This document shows positions 17,249-26,059 of a stretch of 64,000 nucleotides of DNA, one piece after another (position 1 is the first letter of the stretch; each line of letters opens with the position of its first letter). The stretch is from Paenibacillus lemnae (GTDB lineage Bacteria; Bacillota; Bacilli; Paenibacillales; Paenibacillaceae). The notes under the pieces are model-generated. The model ran no database searches and was not told the origin of the DNA. It saw only the letters and a list, made by a program, of their open reading frames with translations. The stretch spans positions 62,001 to 126,000 of the forward strand of contig NZ_JABBPN010000002.1 in NCBI RefSeq assembly GCF_012933385.1. The letters are read 5' to 3'. Both the position numbers and the translations under genes were made by a program.

Positions 17249-18094
17249 ATGAACGACCGAATGCAGCCAAAGTATCACATTGGGGAACAGGACTTCTCCA
17301 TCCAGTACATGTCGCGGAATGGTTCCAGCAGTATGCGCCGCCCGCATGAGCATCCCTTTTATGAGCTGTATTATTTGCTTGACGGAGAACGTGTGTATTT
17401 TATGGACGATAAAGTTTTTACAGTTAAAAAAGGAGACATGATGATCGTAAGACCCTATGATCTTCATTCCACTGCCAGCTCTGACAAGCTGAGCTTCGAG
17501 CGGGTGCTGATCAGCTTCTCCCAAAGCTTTATTGAGCAGGGAGACGGCGGTGGCTCCGGACTCCTGGATCACGGAACATCCAGACTGCTGCGCATTCCCT
17601 TGAAGAATCAGCCTGAAATCGAGCGTCTTCTGCACTCCATGCTCGAAGAATGCAAAACAGAACAGCCTCATTACACTTCACTGGTCCGCTCATTTATGAA
17701 TGAGCTGCTCATCCGCCTTCACCGGATTGAACTCTCGCTTCAGTCTCAATCGGCACATGAATATGAGCATCCGATGCATCAGAAAATTTCAGAAATCGCG
17801 CAGTATATGAAATCCAATTATCGTGAAAAGCTCACCCTTGAGCAGGTGGCCAAGCAGTTTTATATCAGTCCTTCTTACCTCAGCCGGGTATTTACCAAGC
17901 TGACCGGTTTCCACTTCCGTGAGTATCTTCAAGTTATACGTATTCGTGAGGCCCAAAAGATGCTGACGAACAGCCGGGAATCAGTACAGATTATTTCCGA
18001 GCAAGCCGGGTTTGAGCACATTGCTCACTTTAATAAAACGTTCAAAAAAATTACTGGCACCACCCCGCTCCAGTTCCGCAAACGCAGCGGGTAG
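17249..18094 (+). CDS. AraC-family transcriptional regulator with cupin sensor domain
   Basis: This 281-residue protein has an N-terminal cupin-type ligand domain (about 10-100; HEHPFYELYYLLDGERVYF, VKKGDMMIVRPYDLHS) and a C-terminal double helix-turn-helix (about 180-280; LTLEQVAKQFYISPSYLSRVF and IISEQAGFEHIAHFNKTFKK). AAAGGAG is 10 nt from the ATG. It is transcribed away from the 12-gene saccharide operon and ends at a strong terminator shared with the GH43-GH105 operon. It is therefore a likely sugar-responsive activator of one or both neighbours; the inducer is not visible. Confidence 0.93.
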   Translation: MNDRMQPKYHIGEQDFSIQYMSRNGSSSMRRPHEHPFYELYYLLDGERVYFMDDKVFTVKKGDMMIVRPYDLHSTASSDKLSFERVLISFSQSFIEQGDGGGSGLLDHGTSRLLRIPLKNQPEIERLLHSMLEECKTEQPHYTSLVRSFMNELLIRLHRIELSLQSQSAHEYEHPMHQKISEIAQYMKSNYREKLTLEQVAKQFYISPSYLSRVFTKLTGFHFREYLQVIRIREAQKMLTNSRESVQIISEQAGFEHIAHFNKTFKKITGTTPLQFRKRSG

Positions 18095-18098
18095 AATC

Positions 18099-18154
18099 AG
18101 AGCTGTCCCATTGCTGAGATCACAGCAGTGGAACAGCTCTTTGGTTTATTTTAA
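18099..18154. terminator. Rho-independent terminator between converging genes
   Basis: AGAGCTGT (18,099-18,106) pairs with ACAGCTCT (18,133-18,140), with inner pairing of CCATTGCTG and CAGCAGTGG, followed by a T-rich run. It ends the AraC transcript, and its 3' flank overlaps the end of the GH43 gene coming from the other side. Confidence 0.85.
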
Positions 18155-19740
18155 ATCGTTCCTTTTTTAACCCTGAACCAGTCGATATCTACATAGCCTC
18201 TCTCATCGTCATTCGAAGGGCTGGCTGCTGCAAACACCCCGAGCTTAGCACCCACCCAGTGGCCCTTCTCTGCCTGAAATTCTATATTTCCGCAGGGCAG
18301 CAGCGGACCGTTACCTGCGATATAATGGAAGCGGCACTTGGCTCCGGCATGGACCGTAACCCGAAGGGTGACCGATCCTTCTGCAAGCTCACCTGACCAA
18401 ACTACATTCTCTTCCGCATCGGTACCTGCAGCTTGAATGATGTCCACACCCGAACCATCGGCCTTCATTTGTACAGCAGTATAAGCAAATTTACGTCCGA
18501 AAATGATCAGGCCAGCCCGTTCGCCAGGTTTCAAAGTCATAAAATCCAATTTTGCCTCTGCTTGGAACACCTCAGCAGGAAACTTCTGCATGAGCAGATG
18601 AGGAGCATAATACAGGGATTTGGAAGGCTGATTCTCAGGCACCGGGAAGGAAAATAGTCTAAGGTAACTATCCCTATCAAGCGAATACCAGAGCGGATTC
18701 GGATTGGCCTGCCACTGCCATTGAAGACCCAGCCTGCTGCCTTCGAATTCATCTGAATCGTCCGGAACCTCCACTCTGTATTCACCACCGACATTCGGTT
18801 TCGGATAGCGCAGGACCGGTTCGCCGATCCCGTCTCCATCCGTGTCTGAACCCATCAGCGGCCAATCGTCTACCCATCGGACAGGCTGCAGATGTGCAAT
18901 GCGTCCATAAGGTCCTTTGTCTTGAAAGTGCATGAACCACGATTCGCCCGACTCCAGTTCTACCCAGCCGCCCTGATGTGGACCGTTCACCGGGCTGTTT
19001 CCCTGATGAAGTACAATTTTGTCTTCGTATGGTCCAAAGACAGAGGTCGACCGAAGCACAGTCTGCCAGCCCGTCGAGACCCCTCCGGCAGGTGTGAAGA
19101 TATAATAGTATCCATTGCGTTTATACATCTTTGGACCTTCCATCGTTGGGTGATGCTCGGTGCCGTCATAGATGATTTCTCCTTCATCCAGAAGGCGCAT
19201 TCCATCCGGTGACATCCGGCACAGCCTTAACAGATGCTTGATACCGCAGCGGCTCTTGGCAAACGCATGCACCAGATAAGCCTGACCATCATCGTCCCAG
19301 AAAGGACACGGATCAATCAGCCCCTTGCCCTCCTGTACCAGATGCAGCGGCGTCCACTCACCGGCGGGATCTTCCGTAGTACTCATGAAGATACCAACAT
19401 CCGGATCTCCGTAGAATACCCAGTATCTGCCGTCATGGAAGCGGAGGGCCGGAGCCCAAACCCCGTTACCATGCTGAGGCACCTCATAACCTGGAAGATC
19501 CATACGAGGCAGTACATGGTTGATCAGCTTCCAGTTAATCAGATCCTTGGAGTGAAGGATCGGCAGTCCGGGAAGATGCCCAAAGCTTGATGCCGTCATA
19601 TAAAAGTCTTCTCCAACGCGGATGACATCCGGATCTGAATAATCTGCATGCAGCACCGGATTTATAAATGTCCCGTCTCCTTGATCCGATACCCACGGTT
19701 TTTTCTGCAAGGCTTGCATGTTTGACGTTGAAACCATCAT
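18151..19740 (-). CDS. Glycoside hydrolase family 43 (beta-xylosidase / arabinofuranosidase-like)
   Basis: This is a 529-residue GH43 enzyme. The five-bladed propeller (about 25-310) shows the three expected acids: Asp36 in YSDPDVI (base), Asp143 in LIDPCPFW (pKa modulator) and Glu201 in TMEGPKMY (acid). A C-terminal beta-sandwich (about 330-525, starting at DEFEGSRLGLQWQW) is typical of two-domain GH43 xylosidases. There is no signal peptide, so it is cytoplasmic. ATG 19740 overlaps the GH105 stop by one base and has GGGAGGG in front. In this context it probably removes arabinose, xylose or galactose side groups from imported pectic fragments; exact specificity cannot be assigned. Confidence 0.9.
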   Translation of the reverse strand: MMVSTSNMQALQKKPWVSDQGDGTFINPVLHADYSDPDVIRVGEDFYMTASSFGHLPGLPILHSKDLINWKLINHVLPRMDLPGYEVPQHGNGVWAPALRFHDGRYWVFYGDPDVGIFMSTTEDPAGEWTPLHLVQEGKGLIDPCPFWDDDGQAYLVHAFAKSRCGIKHLLRLCRMSPDGMRLLDEGEIIYDGTEHHPTMEGPKMYKRNGYYYIFTPAGGVSTGWQTVLRSTSVFGPYEDKIVLHQGNSPVNGPHQGGWVELESGESWFMHFQDKGPYGRIAHLQPVRWVDDWPLMGSDTDGDGIGEPVLRYPKPNVGGEYRVEVPDDSDEFEGSRLGLQWQWQANPNPLWYSLDRDSYLRLFSFPVPENQPSKSLYYAPHLLMQKFPAEVFQAEAKLDFMTLKPGERAGLIIFGRKFAYTAVQMKADGSGVDIIQAAGTDAEENVVWSGELAEGSVTLRVTVHAGAKCRFHYIAGNGPLLPCGNIEFQAEKGHWVGAKLGVFAAASPSNDDERGYVDIDWFRVKKGTI

Positions 19741-20861
19741 TAGACCCTCCCTTGATCTTGTAAACGCTCGATCTCCAGACTTGCCAGTATAAATGGAGCT
19801 ACACCAATCTGCGCATCAGACACCTTCTGTTCGCTGATATAATATTCATAGGACCCGTTCCGGTCATCGCTAAGACCCGCTCCAAGACACATGGAGTGAA
19901 CATGTACTCCAGCGTTGTCAGTATTCACAAATCGCTGAATCAAGCCATCATAAGCACGTTCAGCAACCGATCTGGACGGTTTTTCAAGATATTGGAGACG
20001 GACTCCTTTGGCTAAAGAATAAATAAACATGGAGGAACCTGAGGTTTCAAGATAATTCCCTTCCCGGAAACCCTGATCCAGCACCTGGAACCATAAACCA
20101 CTCTCTTCTTCCTGCCAGCGGGCTAGCGCACGGCTTAAGCGTTCGAAGATACCCATCAGCGTACCCCGTTTCGGATGATCTGACGGAAAATGCTCCAGAC
20201 TGTCTACAAGCGCCATCGCATACCAGCCCAAGGCCCGGCTCCAAAAATGTGGGGATAGTCCGCTGTCCGGATCGGCCCATACCTGCTCTCTGGCTTCGTC
20301 CCAGCCGTGATAAAGCAGCCCCGTCTTGGGATCACGGGTTCTGCGTTCCACAAGCAGAAGCTGGTGGGCTACCTCGTCCAATAGTTCAGGACGACTGTAG
20401 GTTACCGCATACTGCGCCAGATAAGGCGACGACATGTACAGCCCATCCAGCCACATCTGGAATGGATATACCTTTTTATGCCAGAACCCGCCTTCCGCTG
20501 TCCGCGGATGGCTAATCAGCTGATCGGCAAGTATATGGGAAGCCCTTTCATAACGAGAATCGTCAAATTTTCTGCTTAAATCGAACAGATTCTTGCCCTG
20601 ATTGATCTGATCCAGATTGTATTCTTCAATGCGATAGCCACGAAGTTCTCCATTCTCTTGTACAAACTCGTCCATATGCCGTTTCATAAAATCAAAATAA
20701 GCCTCATTGTTGTAATATTCGCCTGTTTTGGCGATCGCCATCAGCATCATTCCGGGTACATACGCCCAGCGGCGGGCAATTTCCGAATGAATCCCTCCGC
20801 TGTCTGCTTGACTGAGGATGGTGTCCGCCGTCCTGACGGACCATCTGCTTTTCTGATTCAA
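19740..20861 (-). CDS. Unsaturated rhamnogalacturonyl hydrolase, GH105 (YteR-like)
   Basis: This 373-residue protein has the family length and the alpha/alpha-barrel signatures of YteR/YesR: WAYVPGMMLMA, a catalytic Asp at about 139 in MWLDGLYMSSPYLA, HFWSRALGWYAMALVD, ETSGSSMFIYSLAKG. These enzymes hydrate the 4,5-double bond of the unsaturated galacturonyl residue left by rhamnogalacturonan lyases. There is no signal peptide; it acts in the cytoplasm. It starts with TTG at 20861, 7 nt after AGAGGTG. It is the first gene of a two-gene operon with GH43 and is divergent from the pectinesterase. A -10 like TATAAT lies at 20,907-20,912 (minus). Confidence 0.93.
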   Translation of the reverse strand: MNQKSRWSVRTADTILSQADSGGIHSEIARRWAYVPGMMLMAIAKTGEYYNNEAYFDFMKRHMDEFVQENGELRGYRIEEYNLDQINQGKNLFDLSRKFDDSRYERASHILADQLISHPRTAEGGFWHKKVYPFQMWLDGLYMSSPYLAQYAVTYSRPELLDEVAHQLLLVERRTRDPKTGLLYHGWDEAREQVWADPDSGLSPHFWSRALGWYAMALVDSLEHFPSDHPKRGTLMGIFERLSRALARWQEEESGLWFQVLDQGFREGNYLETSGSSMFIYSLAKGVRLQYLEKPSRSVAERAYDGLIQRFVNTDNAGVHVHSMCLGAGLSDDRNGSYEYYISEQKVSDAQIGVAPFILASLEIERLQDQGRV

Positions 20862-20883
20862 ACCGCTTCACCTCTTTCATTTG

Positions 20884-20901
20884 TTGAGAGTTCAAGCTCA
20901 A
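20884..20901. repeat. Inverted repeat TTGAG-N8-CTCAA, possible operator
   Basis: TTGAG at 20,884-20,888 faces CTCAA at 20,897-20,901, between the GH105 -10 box and its start codon, a typical repressor position. The same half-site recurs in the larger palindrome at 20,981-21,005. Confidence 0.4.
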
Positions 20902-20980
20902 ATCTCATTATAAAGAATTAAAAGCCTTAAAATTTTGAATAATTTGCTGAATTACCTCCAAAATTTGCATTGTTTGCTCA

Positions 20981-21005
20981 TTTGAGAAAGTTAGAGCTTC
21001 TCAAA
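20981..21005. repeat. Inverted repeat TTTGAGAA-N9-TTCTCAAA, possible operator
   Basis: This is a perfect 8-bp dyad in the 282-bp gap between the divergent GH105 and pectinesterase genes. A further short dyad, GAGAG-N5-CTCTC, follows at 21,006-21,020. There is no T-run, so it is not a terminator. No LacI- or GntR-type gene is in the window to match it. Confidence 0.45.
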
Positions 21006-21143
21006 GAGAGAGTTCCTCTCATTTTGCTGCAAACCAGGCAAAAAAAGCAAAGAATGAATTCATTTAAGCATCAGAAGCGTTTTTATATCAATCTGTTGTC
21101 CGGTAACATAAATGAAAAACTCAGCGAAGGAGTGTATTTTATC

Positions 21144-22073
21144 ATGAAGATTACAGTAGATTTGAGCGGACAGGGAGACTTTACAACCGTTCAGTCTGCC
21201 ATAGACTCCATTCCAGACACTTGCGATACAACGGTCCTTATTGAAATCAAAAAGGGCGTATACCGTGAAAAAATCAGCATCCCTTCCAGCAAACCATCGA
21301 TCCGTTTGGTCGGTGAAGGCACCGACGAGACGGTTCTTGTCTATTCCGATAACGCGCACACTCTCGGAGATGACGGCGAACCGCTCGGAACCTTCCGGAG
21401 TGGAAGCTTTTATGTTTACGCCGACGATTTCAGTGCTGAACAGCTGACGATCCGTAATGACTCCGGTCCGAGAACGGGCCAGGCTGTAGCCGCCTTTATC
21501 GATGCAGACCGGATATCCTTTCAGCATGTTCGGTTTGAAGGTGACCAGGATACACTGTATGCAGCCGGAGGCCGTCATTACTTTGCAGAGTGCCATATTG
21601 AAGGCGATGTGGATTTTATATTTGGACCGGCCACGGCTGTGTTTGACCGCTGCACCATCCACTGCAAACGTACAGGAGGGTATCTGACAGCAGCCAACAC
21701 GCCGGAAGACGAACCGTTCGGTTATGTCTTTATGGACTGCACTATCTCCGGAGATCCTGGTGTGGAGAATGTATATCTTGGCCGTCCATGGCGCGCATTC
21801 GCCAATGTGGTGTTCCTTCGTTCCGAGATGGATCAATCAGTACATCCAGTAGGCTGGCATAATTGGAATCAGCCGGAACGTGAAGAGACTTCACGTTATG
21901 CCGAATTTGGCAGCCGCGGTCCTGGGGGAGACACTTCAGCACGTGTCTCCTGGTCCAGGCAGCTGTCCGAAGCGGAGGCAGAACAGTATACGATTGAAAC
22001 GGTACTTGGCGGCACAGATGGCTGGCATCCGCTTTACGCTAACGGCGCTCCCGTTAAAGCGGCAAAGGACTGA
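21144..22073 (+). CDS. Pectinesterase, CE8, without signal peptide
   Basis: This pectin methylesterase of 309 residues removes methyl groups from homogalacturonan. Family motifs are all visible: GQAVA (about 112-116), Q135-D136 in GDQDTLY, nucleophile Asp157 in VDFIFG, and Arg214-Trp216 in LGRPW. The frame is open back to 20970, but the extra 58 residues are basic and unlike the family. ATG 21144 follows AAGGAG at 12 nt and yields the normal N-terminus (MKITVDLSGQGDFTTV). With no export signal it must act inside the cell on imported methylated oligogalacturonides. The downstream serine hydrolase starts 5 nt after its stop. Confidence 0.92.
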   Translation: MKITVDLSGQGDFTTVQSAIDSIPDTCDTTVLIEIKKGVYREKISIPSSKPSIRLVGEGTDETVLVYSDNAHTLGDDGEPLGTFRSGSFYVYADDFSAEQLTIRNDSGPRTGQAVAAFIDADRISFQHVRFEGDQDTLYAAGGRHYFAECHIEGDVDFIFGPATAVFDRCTIHCKRTGGYLTAANTPEDEPFGYVFMDCTISGDPGVENVYLGRPWRAFANVVFLRSEMDQSVHPVGWHNWNQPEREETSRYAEFGSRGPGGDTSARVSWSRQLSEAEAEQYTIETVLGGTDGWHPLYANGAPVKAAKD

Positions 22074-22078
22074 TCGAG

Positions 22079-23503
22079 ATGAATCCGCTTCAAAGAGTAC
22101 GACCGGAAGAGACCGGTATCCCTCCTTCTGCCATCCTTCGTTTCATAGAAGATATGGCAGAAAGAAACATGAACCTGCACAGCTATATGCTGCTGCGGCA
22201 TGGAAAAGTTGCTGCTGAGGGTTATTTTTCTCCTTTTCAGCGAGACATGAGACATCCGGTCTTTTCTGTCAGTAAAAGCTTCACCTCCGCTGCCATCGGC
22301 ATCGCCATAGGAGAAGGATTACTGTCTCTTGATGACAAGGTCATTCGTTTTTTTCCGGATAAGCATCCGGAACAAGTGCATCCTTATACCGCAGACATGA
22401 GCATCCGGCATCTTCTGAGCATGCAGACCGTTCATCGGAAGTCCACGAACAAGGATGCTGGAGACATTGTATATGAGTACCTTCATACACCTCCAAGCTA
22501 TCCTCCGGGTAATGTCTTCGCCTATGACACAACAGGTACACATACGCTGTGTGCCATTTTGCAGAGGGTCACGGGAATCACAGTGCACGAATATCTCGAT
22601 TCACGGCTGTTTCAGCCTCTCGGCATGCAGGAGATCGAGTGGGAAACCTGTCCGATGGGAATCAACCAGGGCGGCAGCGGAGCCTACTGCACAACCGAGG
22701 ATATGGCCAAGTTCGGTCAGCTGTACCTGCAGGACGGAGTATGGAATGGAATCCGTATTCTGCCGGAAGGCTGGGTACAGCAGAGCACGTCCAAGGCTGT
22801 CGACAATTCCAGTGCCGGTATTCTGCTGGAAGGGCGAAGAGGGTATGGATATCAGTTCTGGTGTGGAAGACATCACTCTTATTGTGCTTTTGGCGCCGGA
22901 GGACAGCTGATTCTCGTTATGCCAGAACAGGATGCTGTGTTCGTCTCGACAGCCAACACCATGCTGAACCGGGATGAGCACCAGGGCATCCTGGACAGCG
23001 TCTGGACCTGGATCGTTCCTTCCATGCAGGAGTCATGTGAACGGGATGATGCCCATTACCTGAAGATGAAGCAGGATCTTGACCTCTTAAAGCTTCATCT
23101 GCCTGAAGGGTCTTCAAATTCTCCTGCTGCCCGGGAAATTTCAGGTATTATCTATACCCTGGAGCCTAATGAGTCTGGATGGAATGCCTGCTCTTTTCAT
23201 TTTCACGAGGAATGCGAGATGACCTTATTCAAAGACACTGGATCCCATACATTGTCATGCCCTTGGAACGGCTGGCATGTCCGCCCTGATCTCTTCTTCG
23301 GGATGTCCTCAGCATGCGGAGCTGTGTGGGTTGACGAGTTCACTTGCTTGATTCATATCCAGCTCCTGGAGCAGCAGCAGATGTTCATCCTGACCTGCCG
23401 GTTCAGCGGTCGTGAACTGGTCATGCAGATCAAACCTTGCGGAGCGTTCCGGACGAGCCATCTTGATATCGTGCTGGTCGGGCAAGCATTAGGACCAATT
23501 TAA
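22079..23503 (+). CDS. Serine hydrolase of the beta-lactamase / penicillin-binding fold (putative esterase)
   Basis: This 474-residue protein has a class-C beta-lactamase-type N-terminal domain of about 320 residues: catalytic SxxK at Ser63-Lys66 (FSVSKSF), a Tyr motif at FAYDTTGTH, and FGAGGQL in place of the KTG-like box. A C-terminal beta-rich domain of about 130 residues follows. No signal peptide is present, so it does not act on peptidoglycan or drugs. AAAGGA precedes the ATG and the gene is coupled to the pectinesterase. A de-esterase for acetylated or feruloylated pectic oligomers is a reasonable inference; the substrate is not shown by sequence. Confidence 0.85.
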   Translation: MNPLQRVRPEETGIPPSAILRFIEDMAERNMNLHSYMLLRHGKVAAEGYFSPFQRDMRHPVFSVSKSFTSAAIGIAIGEGLLSLDDKVIRFFPDKHPEQVHPYTADMSIRHLLSMQTVHRKSTNKDAGDIVYEYLHTPPSYPPGNVFAYDTTGTHTLCAILQRVTGITVHEYLDSRLFQPLGMQEIEWETCPMGINQGGSGAYCTTEDMAKFGQLYLQDGVWNGIRILPEGWVQQSTSKAVDNSSAGILLEGRRGYGYQFWCGRHHSYCAFGAGGQLILVMPEQDAVFVSTANTMLNRDEHQGILDSVWTWIVPSMQESCERDDAHYLKMKQDLDLLKLHLPEGSSNSPAAREISGIIYTLEPNESGWNACSFHFHEECEMTLFKDTGSHTLSCPWNGWHVRPDLFFGMSSACGAVWVDEFTCLIHIQLLEQQQMFILTCRFSGRELVMQIKPCGAFRTSHLDIVLVGQALGPI

Positions 23504-23504
23504 T

Positions 23505-23567
23505 AAAAGAGACAAGAGCAGGGTACGCACTGAATCTAGTGTGACTTGTCTGCTCTGTCTCTTTTTT
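23505..23567. terminator. Bidirectional terminator
   Basis: AAAAGAGACAAGAGCAG (23,505-23,521) pairs with CTGCTCT-GTCTCTTTTTT (23,550-23,567). It has T-runs on both strands and sits between the converging esterase and solute-binding genes. Confidence 0.88.
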
Positions 23568-23581
23568 ATATGTTGACAGCG

Positions 23582-25078
23582 TTACTTCTGGCTTTCATAA
23601 GACTCTTTATATTCGGCAGCCATTTGATCCCCGCCGCTTTTTCTCCATCTCTCCACTTCTGCTTTCCATCCGTCTTCGTCAATCTGGCCCATGATAAACT
23701 TGGTCTGTGCATCGGTGATGATCTGCTCCAGCTCTCCGCCGCGCTCGTTATAGGTGTCCGACTTCAGAGTCAGCGCCGGGTTCGGGACGATATAATTTTC
23801 ATTGTCATAAACGATTTGTTTATTTTTAGAGTACAAGTCTGTTCCTTTCGCTTTCTTCTCCATGTTGTACAGTTCTCCACGCTGCGGCAGGGAATCGCGG
23901 TAAGGCTTTACTTCCTGGACATCCTTGTCAGGATCAATTGTAACGGTGAAGTCACCTTCAACCTCATAATGAACGCCCTCGATCCCTTTATTAATGAGAT
24001 ATACCATTTCGGGCTCCAGCAGTTTGTCAACAAAAGTCAACACTTTATCCAGCTCTTCTTCAGATTTCACTGTCGATTTCGGAATGGCCAGGAAGCCGGT
24101 ATTGCCGCTCTCTCCCGGTACACGAATGCCATCAGGACCTTGAAGCGGTGACACGTCAACAACAGCTTCCGGAACGACCTTCTCCAGCTTGGTCTGCAGT
24201 GACTGACCATTACCACCAGAGATACGGATATTGGCACGTCCCGACTCGTACACCTTGTTTAATTCAGAGGAATCCACCACAGCAAAATCCTGATTGATCA
24301 GCTTCTCCTCATACAATCTTTTGAACAGCTTCATAACCTCGAAGAATTCCCCGGATTCAAATTCAGGATAGAAATTCCCTTGATCATCGATTCCCCATTT
24401 GTTGGGCGCACCCTGTGAGACCGCAAGCCGGGTTAACGTGGATGCAGTACCCTGGTTATACGCTTTATCCAGCATCATTCCATAGGTATCTCTCTTACCG
24501 TTGCCATCCGGATCCTCTTCCGTACTGTAACGGATGATTTCATACCAATCGTCCAGTGTGACCGGTTCTTTCAGGCCTGCAGCATCAAGCCAGTCTTTAC
24601 GATAACTGACAATCGCCCGGCCCATATCCCGGAACAGCGGAATTCCGTAGACCTTGCCATTCACACTGATGTTGTCGTAGTACTGCTGAGGTTGGGCAGC
24701 AAGGTTAGAATAATTTTTCAGTTGGGATGTGATGTCCCAGAACAAGTCGGCTTCGAGCGAGCTGATGGTGGTCGGCGTGTAATTCAGCTTCATCAGCTTG
24801 GGAAGCTCATTAGAAGCGATCATAACGTTGATTTTTTCATCATAAGCTGAGTACGGAATCCACTGAATACGGAGATCCGTGTTCGTGAATTCACGAATTT
24901 TTTCCTCAATCGGATTCTTCGGATCGGGGATCTCACCGACCTGATTAATAACCATGGACAGCGGATAAGGTCCATCACCCAGGGCCTCACTGCCGCCGCT
25001 TTTGTCTCCGCAGGCTGTGACGACCATCATGCCTGCAAGTACCGTCAGAAATGTCTTCATCCATTTTTTCTTGTTCAT
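23582..25078 (-). CDS. ABC solute-binding lipoprotein, LplA/YtcQ type
   Basis: This 498-residue binding protein has a lipoprotein signal (KKKW, hydrophobic stretch, VVTAC with Cys23). Solute-binding features include IDPDKDVQEVKPYRD and the Asp-rich loop EEDPDGNGKRDTYG that resembles the Ca2+-binding loop of alginate/YtcQ-type proteins. AGGGG lies about 8 nt before the ATG. It is the last gene of a three-gene importer (permeases at 26,060 and 25,147), 68 nt after the second permease. Proteins of this group import pectin- or rhamnogalacturonan-derived oligosaccharides in B. subtilis; that substrate fits the adjacent enzymes. Confidence 0.93.
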   Translation of the reverse strand: MNKKKWMKTFLTVLAGMMVVTACGDKSGGSEALGDGPYPLSMVINQVGEIPDPKNPIEEKIREFTNTDLRIQWIPYSAYDEKINVMIASNELPKLMKLNYTPTTISSLEADLFWDITSQLKNYSNLAAQPQQYYDNISVNGKVYGIPLFRDMGRAIVSYRKDWLDAAGLKEPVTLDDWYEIIRYSTEEDPDGNGKRDTYGMMLDKAYNQGTASTLTRLAVSQGAPNKWGIDDQGNFYPEFESGEFFEVMKLFKRLYEEKLINQDFAVVDSSELNKVYESGRANIRISGGNGQSLQTKLEKVVPEAVVDVSPLQGPDGIRVPGESGNTGFLAIPKSTVKSEEELDKVLTFVDKLLEPEMVYLINKGIEGVHYEVEGDFTVTIDPDKDVQEVKPYRDSLPQRGELYNMEKKAKGTDLYSKNKQIVYDNENYIVPNPALTLKSDTYNERGGELEQIITDAQTKFIMGQIDEDGWKAEVERWRKSGGDQMAAEYKESYESQK

Positions 25079-25146
25079 GTTTACCCCTCCGTAAATGAAT
25101 TTATTTCTATAATGAACTCCCTCTTAAGGAAGAAGAACCCGCGCCC

Positions 25147-26019
25147 TCAGCCTTTAACTGATCCCAGCATGACACCTTTCGCAAAATGCTTCTGTAAAAA
25201 TGGATACACCAGCAGGATGGGCACTGTAGCAAACACAATGACGGCCATGCGGATCGTTAATGGCTGCACATCCATCTCATCAAAACTGGAATCCCCCACC
25301 CGGCTTTGTGCGAGAATGACGATTTCTCTAAGCAGAACCTGAATCGGCCATTTATCGTTATCATTGATGTACAGAATAGCATTAAAGAACGTGTTCCAAT
25401 GAGCCACTGCATAAAATAAACCGAATGTTGCCATCGCCGGCAGTGACAACGGAAGGACGATGCGAATGAGAACCCCCATATCATTGCAGCCATCGATCTT
25501 GGCCGAGTCCTCCAGTCCGTCAGGAATCTGCTGAAAGAAATTCTTCAGCACAATCAGATTAAAAGCGCTGATCGCACTCGGTATCATCAGAGACCAGAGT
25601 GTATTGGTCATATTTAAAGCGTTGACAACAAAGTAGGTTGGGATCATCCCCCCGCTAAACAGCATGGTAATCAGTACCCCGAGCAATATAGGATTTCTCC
25701 CTCTGAGATGGGGCTTGGACAGCGGATAAGCCATAAGCGATGTAAATGCGAGATTGATGAATGTTCCTACCACCGTAATATAGATAGATACGAGCAGGCT
25801 CCTCGGAAGCGTATCGGATGAAAAAATATACTGGTATGATACAAGCGACCATTCCTTCGGCCATAAAATCAGTCCGCCCTTGGCGACTTCAGCCGGACTG
25901 GCGAAGGAAACCGCCAGTACATAGATGAATGGCATCACGCAAAGTATTGCGACTATGAACAATATCGAATGGTTAATGATATCAAACAGGCGATTGCCCC
26001 AGGTTTGATCTTGACGCAC
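25147..26019 (-). CDS. Carbohydrate ABC transporter permease, LplC/YtcP type
   Basis: This 290-residue permease has six helices and the EAA loop (LEDSAKIDGCNDMGVLIRIV), and ends in GVMLGSVKG, the family's characteristic C-terminus. It uses a GTG start with AGGAGGG at about 7 nt. It follows the LplB/YteP-like gene by 40 nt. It pairs with that protein and needs an external ATPase, as no ATPase gene is in this operon. Confidence 0.94.
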   Translation of the reverse strand: MRQDQTWGNRLFDIINHSILFIVAILCVMPFIYVLAVSFASPAEVAKGGLILWPKEWSLVSYQYIFSSDTLPRSLLVSIYITVVGTFINLAFTSLMAYPLSKPHLRGRNPILLGVLITMLFSGGMIPTYFVVNALNMTNTLWSLMIPSAISAFNLIVLKNFFQQIPDGLEDSAKIDGCNDMGVLIRIVLPLSLPAMATFGLFYAVAHWNTFFNAILYINDNDKWPIQVLLREIVILAQSRVGDSSFDEMDVQPLTIRMAVIVFATVPILLVYPFLQKHFAKGVMLGSVKG

Positions 26020-26059
26020 ATGGATTCCCTCCTGTCATATTCCAAGCAGGCTTCATAAT

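Noticed and set aside
20970..21143. N-terminal extension of the pectinesterase frame, possibly an export signal
   Set aside because: The 58 residues are basic and lack a signal-peptide pattern; a ribosome-binding site precedes ATG 21144, where the family's normal N-terminus begins.
23546..24151. Plus-strand frame of 201 codons opposite the solute-binding gene
   Set aside because: It is antisense to a clear lipoprotein gene, starts inside a terminator hairpin and has no family features.
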